Source: Cliona cf. orientalis (Eukaryota > Porifera > Demospongiae > Clionaida > Clionaidae). Taken from it: DNA of 64,000 nt. The stretch is from positions 8,119,000 to 8,182,999 of the forward strand of contig OZ005691.1 in the NCBI GenBank assembly GCA_963930775.1. The letters run 5' to 3'. The notes beneath the pieces were generated by a model that saw nothing but the letters and a program-made list of their open reading frames with translations, did no database searches and was not told the origin of the DNA. Positions within the stretch are counted from its first letter, which is position 1. The number at the start of each line of letters is the position of its first letter. Positions 31,555-54,160 of this stretch are shown piece after piece. The position numbers and the translations under genes are program-made.

Positions 31555-34500
31555 CTAACAAACTTCTGAGTATATAGACTGGTTATACTCACTAGGTTTG
31601 GTAGGGGAGGGTTGGTCTTGTGGACTGATGGGATCCACAGAGGAAGACAGGGAGAGAGGAACAACAGCTCCTCCACCGACACCAGGCTGAATCATGCTCT
31701 CATGAGATATATCAGAATCATCATTGCTGTTGAGGGACTCAAGAAGACGCTGGGTGGAGAGGAGAGGGGGGAGGGAAGGGGACAGGGAGAGAGAGAGAGA
31801 GAGATCGTAACATCACACAAGTACAATAATTCAAAATTAAGTAAGAGTATCAAATTCACTTACAGCAGTGTCAACCATATCGTAGTCAGGAACTGGCAGA
31901 TGTTCGCTGTCGACAGACAAAAACTGCAAGGGAGCACAATATCAGTCAATAATTAAATATGGATACTACTATGTCACTGCAACTTACATCAGCGATTATG
32001 GCTGGATCGAGACTGAGGTGTCCACAAAGCATATCAGGGAGAGCATCAATACCCTGCTGGGAGTGCTCCACATGACCATTGATGCACAAATGGCTGCAGT
32101 GGAGAGAGAGAGAGAGAGAGGGGGGGGGGGGAAGGAGAGAGAGATCACCAGAAAATGCGAGGCAAATCTATGTACATGTACAGTGACACTAAAATACAAA
32201 CACAAAACGAGAACATGGACACATTAGAGTCACACAATTGTGACCGGATTTGGGAAAACCCTCCGTATGGGATTTTTTTCAGAAAATTGACTTTGATGCA
32301 TGGTTGATAAGCTCTAGCATAGAGCTAACCCGCGTTCAAGTCTTAGGCCGATCGCGCGCTTCGTTGTGGAGATACAGCGCTTTGTTTGTGATCGCGCCAC
32401 ACCCCCAATAATCGAGAAATTACGGTCTAAAGGCGTTGCTATGCACGCGTATGGCGTTTCCGCATACTACGCGTGACCCGGAAATCAATTAAATGGACCT
32501 GGGCGGAGCCATTTGAAATGAACGTAAAGATCGAGCAAGAGTTGAATTTCGTTGTTGACAACGACAGCCGATTGTTCTTAGATGCCCAAGAAGCTAAAAA
32601 GGTGAGCGAACGTACAGTAGATCGATGAATCTAGCTGTATCTACAGGTAGAGAATTCTAATTACCGCCCATAGCAACAGGCTCCGTGTACGGCGGCTGTG
32701 CCGACTAGGTGGGTCAAAATGAAGGCTTATTTCACCTTAGTATAGTACGAATAGCCTCCGTAGAAGACGGCAACAGTTAGAAGAAGGGTTGTTTGACATG
32801 TATATGACAAAATCTGGACTTTGACAAATTTGGACCTGAGCTACTAAAAACGCGCATTGCGCGAATCGCGCGCGGATCCCATACGGAGGGTTTTCCCAAA
32901 TCCGGTCACAATTGGTATCGATTACAAAGGTTGGTTTACTTTTCAGGGTGTGGAGTGGGAAGGAGAGAGAGCGGAGCAGGGTGGATGGGATAATCCGCCA
33001 GAAGGTCATGGGTCAGTGATGGGAACTGCATGGCTGCAGAGCTGGTAGTTACTGCTGTGCTGTTGGTTGTAGGAGACGGCTGACTCATTGCTGAAGCAGA
33101 AACCAGCTGGAGGTCCATTGGGGTCAGGGAAAGGTCAGAGGACGTGATGGGCAGGGTGAAGTACTGGTTGCTGGATGAGGCGCTGCTGTTGGTGGTCATA
33201 GTGGTGGCAACAGGGACAGGGGAGTTGCGGCTTGTTGCTATGGCAACATCCAGTCCACCAGCTACGTACATGAGAGATTATAGAAATATTGTACAACAAT
33301 TATATAACTGTCACTTCATTTTCTATCCTACACTTGAAATGCTCTCTGGATGACAATCCATTGTATAATATGGTAAAGGGTCACTATATACTTTTGTTAT
33401 GTAATCATCAAATGTTTTAAAGTATTTTATATGAAAACAGTTGATGACATTTACTGAACTGATTTCAAAATTCACCTTATCTGTACCAAATTTCACAAAA
33501 TTTTCGATACCATTATGCACTCAGCTGGAAAGGAAATCGCTACTAGGGGTATAATTATTTCCTTGCATGAGGTTCATTGCAACACACATGTACACGTAAC
33601 TGTACTTACAAGGTGAGTCAGACTGCAGTATTGGATCAGAGGTGTAGGACTGCACTGAGCCGACTGGCTGGATGGGGGAGGAGTCAGATGCAGACGGAGG
33701 AGTAGGCAGCGACACCTGAGGCTGAAAACAACAACAAAAAATTCAGAAGTCACATACATGTAGGAGAAACAATAGGGTCAATTAATTCACTACATGTGTC
33801 ATGTATACAGGAGAAATATGACAATTATGCTAATTATTGAACACACATACATGCACATGTAGCTTTCAAATATCAGGGGGTATCTCAAGTTTCTAAAACA
33901 AAAATTTACGTTCGAAACTATGTGAGGAGATACACATGTACTCATCTACAGTCAGATATTGCAATAATTATATACAGTACAGGTCACTAGAAAGAAATTT
34001 TAATACTGGTGCTGTATAGTTATATGCAATATTTCTTCCGTTACGCGCATACGCATACGACGAGCCAAGCGCGAGAGCGGAGCGAACACTTCGACGTAGA
34101 GCTAGAGAAAGAGGGCAAGCTCTGTGACATCGAGCGGCTAAAAAGGAAGAAAGACTGAGAAAACGCAGAAACAAATATCAGAATTTTCAAAAGGAGAGCT
34201 GCAGAGACTCAGACTGAGAGGGCCAAGGCTACAGAGAAAATAAATCTTTCTAGGCAGGCAGAGCGAAATATTTTGAGTGCAGAGGGTCCATGTGAGACTC
34301 CAAATTCAAGGCCCTAAAAAGATCAAGAACAAGTGACTGTTGCTAGTAAAATAATCATCGCCAAACTATGAGTAGCTAGAGACATGTTCCAAGCTAGGCT
34401 ATCCATAGTTTCCACTCCCTCGAGTCAATCATAAAATTAATTCCTATCTGTATACCAAATCATTTGTACTTGTGTGGGGTTCGCGGAGGCTCGCCCCATT

Positions 34501-37500
34501 GATGTTAAAACATCGTCTCTAGTAATAATTATGATGACATCAATGTAACCATGCATGCCCATGCCTGAGGGGGGGGGGGGGGAATATTAAATATATTTTC
34601 CCTTGTACCCCTCTGGGAGGGAAAATATCCTAGTTATACATTGGCTGGTAGAGTACACAGGTATACATACATGTAGGTGGGATATATGATCAAAATACCA
34701 CATCAAACATAAAGGGTATTTTAAGAGCAGAACAGCATCACTCTACTGCTATTCCGTGACTTTCCTGCATGTATCCCACATTTCCTTGTACAAATAACCC
34801 CCCCCCCCCCATTGCTTTAGAATAATAACTGCATTATTGACATACCGAATCATCTGGAGGGAAGGCAAAGTCACTGATGGTGGTTGGCGAGAGAATGAGA
34901 GAGGTGGCTCCGAGATAGTCATCACTCCTCATCCTCTTGGCCGGGGGAACCTGGCTCTCTGAGTCCATCAGCATAAGACGACCACCACTGCTACTAAAAC
35001 AAGCAAACATTAATTAGCAGTTAAAAAATTGTAAAAGGAATTAAAGGGATGATAGTGCTAAATGTGTACATAAAAATGAGGATAACTGAACTAATTGCAT
35101 CCTATACGTATACCTACACTGTACGTAACAATAATATTATGTAAGTTAGTGAATGAGGGCCTACATGGTTTGTAATGACTCATTAGTAGTATAAACCTCT
35201 CCTTAATAATCTACCCATGCAATGCTATAGTTTCAAACAAAACCTTAGCCCCTACCCTTTGCCTAATCAGCGTGTAAACCCCGAGTGATACGTATGAGCT
35301 GGCACATGTACATGTACATATACACGTAATACTTGCTGTTATGCTCATTCGCAAGTAGGTATGTACATGTACATGTATTGTAACAGCATGGTGGTTTGTT
35401 GTAAGTTACTAAGCAACCAAGTACAGTAGAGTAGTGTTCAAGAGTTTTATAAAACTGGTTGTTGAGCAGTCACCCAGAGTACATGCCATACACTCTAGCC
35501 ACAATCCAATTAGGTGTGCAGGATTACATAATCCTACATTACCAACAGTGCTAGATACAACAAAATAGTTATCTGTCAGTGAGTGAGCAATATGAGCCCT
35601 TGCAGGGCTCATATTGCTCACTCACTGACAGATAACTATTATATATTGTTTATATCACTCACTTCCTGGGCCTTCTTGAAGGTAGCTTTCCCTTGTATAC
35701 CAAGTGTACCAGAAATTGAATAATCTGCAGCAAAAAAGGTACAAGCATGAATACAAGGATGTTGCAGGGAATAGAAGACTGGGTTGAATTAAGTTAAATT
35801 ATTAGTAATCTATACCAAACTGGCCAAATCAAGGTTCACTCAAGTTTGCCACTATACGGTATCTACATGTACTATCAAAAGATGTGTATACTTGTATTCC
35901 AATTCAGTGTTCCTTTCAGCATAACAGCCTCCTATGCCTTCAATAGCCATATTTGATGTGGTAAATACAAATTCCGCCCAAACTACACCCACCCAACCTG
36001 TCTTAAACATTTCGTGGGGATAACCCTGCAATTAATGTACCTTATTGAGCACTCTCTGTTGCCTGACGTGCTTCTCCTTGAGGACCCCAATCTCCCGACG
36101 AAGGTGGGAATTGTCCCTGCAACACAAAACAAATCAATTAATAGCAATTTAATAATTATTAAATTAACAGTGCAAATAGATCTTAAATTTAATTGTAATG
36201 TCATCTTGTCAACTCCTACACAACACTGTACATGTACAGTGTCTCGGGAAGTGCCCACTCCCGGATAAGTGCATAATTTTATAATACATAATATTATACC
36301 AAATTCCAAGGGACAATGTTACAGTACCAACTTCCATTATCAACTGATATCTGGGTAAGCGAAGGTAGTGTACATGTAACTCAATGCAATCCCTTCCATC
36401 ATAATAAACTGCTGTGGTGTCCTGGGCAAGCTATGTTTCATGGGATCAATGCAGCAGTTTCTATACAAATGATTTACCCTGGGTAAGCATTCATGCGGGC
36501 CAAAATCACAACCTATGCTGAAGCACCTACGGGCGCTTTCCTGCAAATGGTACTATAAATCTGATTTTATGCGGGATACTATGGTAAAATTAATGTGTGC
36601 TTACTGCTTGAGTACATCTAGCACAGTGGCGATGCTCTCCTGCCGTCCCTTCATCTGGTGGATATCGTTCATCACCTTTGACATCTGAACACTCTTCTCG
36701 TCAGTTGTACCACTAGAGGCACGGCTAACCGTCTGCGGAGGAAGAAAAGATACATGTATCATAGCACACAGTTGATAAATACAAGGTACATGTACGTACA
36801 CATGATTGAGTAATTAATTGCGCACGTCTTTTTGCAATTATCTACTACATTGCAGGAAATGATAATTATCTCAGATACAGATGACTGTCAACATTTCACA
36901 GGTTTAAGTTTGTCGATGTGCACAATTTAGTTAGTTATTTTTCAGGTTTGATTTTCACCGCTAATAGATCGCAAAAACTGCAAAAAAATGGACCCATAGA
37001 AGCCTTCATACTATACGCACAATACTCTTGTGTACATACAGTATAATTATATGCACAGCCAACATGTAGCTATCAGGCTATCAGGCTGACACCACGTAAT
37101 TGACATTTTTACAAGTTTTTTGCAATCAGATATACATGTAAGATGCAAAGACAGGACAGTATCTTGTGTACAGGTGTGTTGTGATAAGTGTCGAAGCGAA
37201 GGTGATGTGCAAAGTAAGCCCTTACGTCATAATTATTGTGAACTAGGCCTTAAGCACTATACTCAAGACTCCCTCGATTTATGCTATATACAGTACATGT
37301 ATGTAGACTCATGATTGGGAACACACAAGAGTTACTGTAGCATTTGTGCAAGTTTACACATTCTGTCCATGTCTTCAAATTAACATGATAAAGGAATATT
37401 AATATTATTGAAGTACGTATTATGCTGAATTATATAATTATTGGCGCACCCTAACCGCATAATTGTGACCCTTAAATTCTATTTTTATGCAAGGGCCACC

Positions 37501-40500
37501 TAAACATGTGTTTGGCCAGATACAGAAGATAGAGTCTCATCATGTTCAACCAATCCTGGGGGACCATCCCCACGCCTGCCTAGTAGGGGGGCTAGCCAAG
37601 GGTAAGTGGTAGTGTACTGATTGTGATGTCATTACACTGTTTACCGGTACCCACGTACAACTGGGGATCCATATCTGGCTTAATTCGCTTAAAAATGCAA
37701 TACACTTACATGTACATGGTGACACAGTGCCTTTAAGCACAAGGATGCATGGCTAGCAAATGATCCAGTACCCTTCTGACTTCTTGTGTGAAATTATGCA
37801 CAGAGTGTACATGTACTCAGCTATAGGTAGGCATACCATGCAGCTATTTCAGCCTTCTATTACACTGTAAGTTTTTGACATTGAATTTATGTACACATGT
37901 AGAGTAACAAGAAGCTGCGGTTGCTTGTAGACTATGCTTTAAAATAGCGAGAAATGTACAAATTATTGGCGTACATGTATCTTTACAAAATACATGTACC
38001 GTACAAACAGTAGCACATGCCAATTACATCAAACATACATGTACACTCTACACATATGTATACATGCACTTGTATACATGTACATCTATACCGCATCATA
38101 CATGTACATAAATTTTATGTTTCACATAACATAGTACTGTATAGGCACACTCTACAAACACTTCATGTACACCAGTACCTTTACCTTCATCATACATTTA
38201 TACCTATGTACATATGTTAAGCCTACGTAAACGTAACATATACGTAGTCTCTAAGGGCCACACCTGTGAGGTTGATTCATGGTGACGGTGTTGGGTAGAG
38301 GACTTGACGAATCACGTACACATCACAACATGGAGGAATATAGTTACAGTACAGGCATACAGTAGGTAGGGTTATGCATGCATACATGTACAGTGGTATT
38401 ACTGGCAACAATGCTTTCAAATTAAGCTCATACAATCTTACACACACACCTTAATGCTATAAGCATATACATACATGTATACAATGCACATACATGTACA
38501 TGTACATGTACATGTACATGTAACATGCAACTCATACGAGCGTGCGCACAAATACACATACACATGCACACACAGAGTAACAATGTACACAGCAATAAGC
38601 AATCTGATTACAGCCCTACAGCAATAATGCACCAGCACTTAACCATTTTCACCAAAAAATGCACATTAACTGGCTCACTACAGCAAATTCCCCAGGATTC
38701 TAGTTTTCTAGACGATAAATCAGACAATAGCGATTTGGGTTCTAAATTATTGGAAGCAATATTAAAAATTGGTTACCCAGTCCAGAGACTAGTAGCTAAG
38801 CTGAAAGATACTGGAGAAAATGGCTAATCTGTTCGAGAGCCCTGGATATTATAATTATAAGGCAGAAGAGGTGCTGTAATTGAGACATTTACAGTAAATT
38901 TGCCAGTAGCTACATGTACCTTTCTCTGTACGAGATGCAGTAGCTCAGGGTGGCCACGACGAAAGTTAGTGTGCCAGAACTCCAAGTTCTCAGCATTCAC
39001 AGTCTTGATCAATGTGTGCTGCTCAGGTTTAGCAACTTTACGAAAACCATCTGGTCAGAGAAAGAGAGAGGGAGAGAGAGAGGGGGGGACAGAGAAAGAG
39101 GGAGAGAGAGAGAGGGAGAGAGAAAGAGGAAGAGAGATAAACAGAGAAAGAGGAAGAGGGAGAGAGAGAGAGAGATGAATTTTGCTGCGCTACGCCAATT
39201 TTCTGGCAGTACGGTACACTCATAGTCGATTTAATTACATGTATCTACCTAAATATCTTACTAATCATAGCGTGTTTGTCTTAGATGCTCAAAAAGGCTT
39301 TAATGGCCATTATCTCTGCAAGCACTACATAGTAGGAAGTGTAGTACTTACAAAGGTTGAGTTGCCTGACAAAGCTGTTGAAGTTGCTATGCTTGAAGTA
39401 GAGGGGTAGGACTTCCTTGGCCAGGGTAGGGTAGTCCTTCACAATGAACGTCTTACCGTTCTGTCATAGACAAAGTGTGTGCAAATGGAAAACTACATGT
39501 AAATGCTTGTACATTGTATATGCACACACAGACGATATTATTGTAACACAGTACATCGTGTATGAGTAAACAAAGTAGATGCTTTTCATACACTCCACAG
39601 AATCCCTTTAGTCACTAAATTTTTTTACTGCTACCATACTTGTCCCTTTCCTCCCCTTTTCTCTCTTCCACTCTCCCTCCCTCCCTCCCCCCCCCCCCCT
39701 CTCTCTCTATCTATCTCTCTCTCTCTCTCATCCATATCCCTGCCCCCACTTATTGTGGCAGTCTTGCTACACCAGGGCCACTCTCTCATGTGGGCAGGGG
39801 ATTTATAGTGTGCCCCACACACAAAACATCCTAAATTTCTGTGACCACTAACCAGATTAAAAACCACTCAAGTTGCATAGCAACAATCTAGCAGAACAGG
39901 TAGCCTATCAACTGGCTGGGAATGCAGCTCCTTAACTAAATTTACTCGCTGCTTTCGCTAATTTGCTGCTACCTTTGATGTACTGGCCCACATGCAGTAT
40001 GAATATTGGTGGCATAGATTTCAGGGCACACATGCACTAAGTAGTCAGCATGCAAACATGTGAAAGGCCTCTCCCTGGGCATGTCTAGTCATATCACAGA
40101 AACACTAGACATGCATACACACATGTACATACATGTAGGTCACATATTCAATTGGTTACATAATAGCTCATAATGAGCTCAGTGCACCCACCCATGCATT
40201 CAACTTACAAACTTGTGGCCTAGAGGAATGCCGCTAAGCCTCATGCAGGGGTTTCCAATATTCTTTGATCGTTTTACTACTCTACCCATTGGGAAACCAA
40301 ATTGGTTTTCTGAACGCTTCACTGCACTTCAAAAGTGTATGGCCACCCAGGATATCACTATCACACACAAATGTGGACTATAGAGAATACATGTAAATAT
40401 CGGAAAATTTTCGAGGGAGAAAGCTTTTGTGGGTCTGTAAGAAGAGATTATTTCGTAGAGAAACCTTTTGCGGAATGAAAAACAATCCTATGCATGCAAC

Positions 40501-41526
40501 AAATCCTATACGTGCACAAAGGTGGTATAGCATGTCCAAAATTTAGTGTGGAAGCTTTCGTGGGTGGCTCTCAAATTGCGAAATTAGTGATAGTTTTCTT
40601 CCTCAAATGTTTCCCGCTATATGATAACAGAACCACAGCTACTAAAGACGAAGGAAGCCTTTATTGTTAGTGCCGGACATGTTATAGACTGCGAAATTAT
40701 TCAACAACATAGAGTTGTAACTTCCCGATCTATATTACTCCATGCAAAGATATAGGGCAAGGCCGTCCAATCTTTACATGTACATGTATGTACACAAATG
40801 TAGGTAGACATGCTCCGCATGAATAAAATAGGGCACCATAATTATCCACAGGACTTTTCATCAATGAGACCAGGTGGCACAAATTTGCATGTGTACGGCA
40901 AACAAAAGTACATCATATAATGTACGTGTACACGTACATGTAGCTCTTGTGTTCTACTTCACCATTATAAAAGTTTGAATATCACTCCAATTGTGTGTGG
41001 AAGTCATGCTTAAGGGCTAGTCTACTGCCATAATCTATTTTGTTCTATCACAATAATTATAACATGTACATGTACAGTGTCTAGTCATATTTACATGTCT
41101 ATTACAGTCTAGTACTGCATAAGTCAATATTATTGGAAAATGGCCAAAATCAGTTTGAACATCGATTAACACCCCAACCATTAAACGTTCAAAGAGAATG
41201 CTACCATCTTACATATACAGGGGTCCTATATGAAGCTGAAACCGAACACAGATGCACAAATAACCAATGGTGCGCTTTAATTAAAATTCACTGACACAAA
41301 GAAACATAACATTTATATTATCTCGAAACATTCGACTATTAAAAAAAGAACTGAAAGACGTGCCCCATCAAACACAACAAAACCAACTCACCGTTGACCA
41401 TGATATAAGGTGGTTATATTCAGGCTTTTCCACGATCTTCCAAACTTTGGAAATAAACGTGGTGACGGTATGAGGGTCCGTATCTTCTTCATGCGCGAGA
41501 GAAACGGCTGAAGTTCGCGAGGCCAT
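31555..41526 (-). CDS. HSF1: Heat shock transcription factor (HSF1-like)
   Basis: Twelve exons, all with GT-AG borders and matching phases, give 527 aa: 41526-41392, 39460-39352, 39050-38920, 36732-36605, 36116-36041, 35724-35663, 34993-34846, 33721-33610, 33261-32940, 32093-31988, 31923-31864, 31749-31555. Exons 1-3 encode the winged-helix DNA-binding domain (about 21-125), with the recognition segment [17 protein letters not shown]. Exons 4-6 encode the HR-A/B coiled coil for trimerisation (about 135-205). The C-terminal part is Ser/Pro-rich with a conserved activation-domain motif, [16 protein letters not shown]. The product trimerises on proteotoxic stress and binds nGAAn repeats in chaperone gene promoters. 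Length matches vertebrate HSF1 (about 529 aa). Symbol given by domain order; HSF2/4 orthology cannot be excluded. It shares a 262-bp promoter region with the divergent NSUN2-like gene. Confidence 0.95.
31780..31803. repeat. (GA)n microsatellite beside HSF exon 12 acceptor
   Basis: On the gene strand it is a CT-rich tract directly upstream of the exon 12 acceptor, so it doubles as polypyrimidine tract. A similar tract (32101-32135) precedes exon 10. Confidence 0.7.
32240..32909 (-). mobile_element. 667-bp MITE family, copy 2 (in HSF intron 9)
   Basis: Inverted relative to copy 1, 670 bp, with AATT on both sides. It sits 30 bp downstream of the exon 9 donor of the HSF gene. Its small ORF with donor (32518-32601) is on the plus strand, antisense to HSF. 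Confidence 0.9.
32518..32601 (+). CDS. Captured first-exon-like ORF inside MITE copy 2
   Basis: ATG plus 27 codons ([10 protein letters not shown]...DAQEAKK) run into AAG|GTGAGC, as in the other two copies. It differs from copy 1 by one residue (N for K). Confidence 0.45.
34020..34320 (+). other. Arg/Glu-rich coding-like relic in HSF intron 7
   Basis: The plus strand contains short open pieces rich in Arg and Glu ([25 protein letters not shown]) broken by stops. Such charged repeats occur in the N-terminal regions of Helitron-type and Pif1-linked transposon proteins, but there is too little to be sure. Confidence 0.25.
35564..35640. repeat. Perfect 37-bp palindrome with 3-nt loop in HSF intron 6
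   Basis: The arms 35564-35600 and 35604-35640 are exact complements around TGC. On the gene strand the hairpin begins 22 nt after the exon 6 donor. The arms include CAGTGAGTGAGCAATATGAG. It could form an RNA hairpin or a cruciform; it may be a tiny foldback transposon. Confidence 0.9.
38485..38522. repeat. (TACATG)n microsatellite
   Basis: Six tandem TACATG units in an HSF intron. The palindromic hexamer ACATGT is scattered through the whole 35-50 kb part of the window, often as short arrays. Confidence 0.85.
39056..39178. repeat. (GA)n-rich tract before HSF exon 3
   Basis: About 120 bp of GA/GGGA repeats immediately upstream of exon 3 on the gene strand (CT-rich there), so it serves as or beside the polypyrimidine tract. 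Long open frames across it are repeat artefacts. Confidence 0.85.
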
Positions 41527-41788
41527 CTCGAATCGATAGGAAACAGTTTACAATACTGGCGACAGAGGCTGGAAATACAACTGAAGAAGAGCGAAGGCTA
41601 TAAAAGTGCTGTAGGTGATCAACTGAAACACAACCACACAATTACCGGCCCGTGCACTAGTTTAGTATATCCGGATACTAGTCTGGATACTTGCGCATGC
41701 AAGTACAAATGAGTTCGTCGACCATTTCCATACAGAATGTACACGTGGCTCCTCCTTCTGAGCTGAGGGACATGTGAAAGTGTTGAAT
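41527..41788. promoter_or_regulatory. Bidirectional promoter region between HSF and NSUN2-like genes
   Basis: Only 262 bp separate the two start codons, which face away from each other, so both promoters must lie here or overlap the first exons. I see no TATA box and no clear nGAAnnTTCn array; 'ggatactagtctggatact' is the only notable repeat. Confidence 0.6.
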
Positions 41789-52249
<10,461 letters not shown>

Positions 52250-52975
52250 TAATATTATGCTTATACATGTACCATTTTAAATAATCTTGCCAAAAATTTG
52301 AAAGAGAGGCTCTGTTTATAATGAATAATATGTTACAGTAGTACAATGTACATGTACAGTCATCTGAATTCTACATTTAATTTCCACCTATAATATTAAT
52401 ATTTTGCAGTGCTATTTGCATAATTGATATCCTGTACTCTCGATGAGCTATGCATGCCCTTTCATATCATGGTTAACAGTGAGTGTATGGCATTCCAGAG
52501 CTGACAAAATTAAACCAGAATAAATAAAGGTGAAGGTGACACCAAAATGGCAATTATGGTATATATATCAAAATAAAAATATATAAGATGTTAATAATAT
52601 GAAAGATATTATTGTAGCTAATATTTAATACATGACTTAAAGAGCAACGTGAAACATTATAATATATAATAATATTATATATTATTATCATAATATAATA
52701 ATATATATTGCATGTTGCTCTAAGACTTTTGTTAATGCAGAAAAGCAGTGATGTTCGCATAAGCATATCTTATGTGGGCGTGGTTACTTAGCTATGTAGC
52801 CACACCCGCCGTTCTCATCACTCAGTGTTGAATGGCGTGATCTCTGCATTGTGTCTTCAAATACAAAGAGACGTCATACTGACCCGTCTGGATACGTATT
52901 GAACATCAGCTAATTAACCCATAATTTACAATTTGCTACTTGAAATTGTTTCATATACTGTACGTCTCAGGATGC

Positions 52976-53026
52976 TCTGGGGTACCAGCCCCTTCCTCTC
53001 TCTTGCGAAGGGGCTGGTACCCCAGA
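52976..53026. repeat. Perfect 20-bp hairpin, 11-nt loop
   Basis: TCTGGGGTACCAGCCCCTTC and its exact complement (53007-53026). Stem length and loop size would suit a small-RNA precursor, but a micro-MITE is at least as likely. Confidence 0.85.
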
Positions 53027-53288
53027 CTAGCTCTGGAGATCGTGTTCCTAGCTATTGCATGAATATCTCCGAATCAGTCTTTGTAATCAGAGATACAGGC
53101 AGTTGGAGGGGCTACCTGCCTAAAAATTTAATATTATAGTCACTCGCGGAGCCAGACCACAGTGGAATTAATCTATGGCCAGACCTCTGTGACCAGCCCC
53201 TCCTATATACGCACCGTCCGACGCCCCCGAGAAGATGGGCACGAGTTACCTTAGCGCAGCAATGATTTGAACAATAATAGCTAATCCC

Positions 53289-53454
53289 CACTGGCGTAGG
53301 AAGCATGGATGCACCGGGTGCTGGTGCACCCATGAAATTTCTAAGTGGAACACACACAAAGTCACATATTTCTCTGAATTGTTCTTCGTTATCAATTTAG
53401 TGTACACATGGGAATCAGAGCACCCGTTTACCAAATCATCTTCCTACGCCTATG
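53289..53454 (+). mobile_element. hAT5-like MITE (166 bp) with 5-bp target duplication (ATCCC)
   Basis: CACTGGCGTAGGAAG and CTTCCTACGCCTATG are inverted ends; ATCCC flanks both sides exactly (53284-53288, 53455-53459). Confidence 0.8.
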
Positions 53455-54160
53455 ATCCCTTCTATACATAAAGGAGTACAGGCTGCACATACGTGCCTAT
53501 ATGAAATCCCACTGTGCGACCACTTAATTACATCAAAACTGTTTCATCACTCACAAAGTACTTACTTAGCATTGATTCTTATGTAAATTCACCTAGCTAC
53601 AATTTGAAAATTGATGATTGTTTGCCAGGTTGATGAAAAAGTTACCAGGGTGCATACATGCATAGCGTAGCTTACACAGGCTATAGAACTGTTTGCAACA
53701 ATGTGACCCGTGCACTTAGATCTAATTACTGTAACAATGTCATCAGAACTGTTTCATCACTCACATCAATTCTTATGTATTCACCAATTTGAATTACAAG
53801 TTGATGATGTTTGATGAAAAGGTTATCAGCACACATTCTTCACAAGTGTACATACACACGTACAGCATAATAATATAGTGTAACTTACGCACACATGTAG
53901 GCTATTTACTATAATAGAAACACCTAACTACAACGCAAGGTGCATGCACATGCCAGTCCTATCTACACACAGAATTCATCTTTGTCAATTATCATCCAGA
54001 AGAGACTAACTAGAGCATGTATGTTTCATAATCAGAGCAAGAAATTGAAATTTCAAATTATAATTGAGATGCTGAGAATTGCACAATTAAATTTTTATTA
54101 AATCAATGCTGCATGTATGAAATTTCTAGCTAGCTATATAGGTACGGTAGTTAATGATTG

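Larger units (their letters stand above)
52250..54160. other. Intergenic DNA between the NSUN2-like and HECT genes
   Basis: I searched both strands for NSUN2 C-terminal exons and found none. The region holds a perfect hairpin (52976-53026), a hAT5-like MITE (53289-53454), and an AT palindrome (52655-52710, 'ataatattatatattatt'). Confidence 0.45.

Noticed and set aside
38900..39225. Glu/Arg-rich open frames
   Set aside because: They are translations of the (GA)n tract on the strand opposite the HSF gene.
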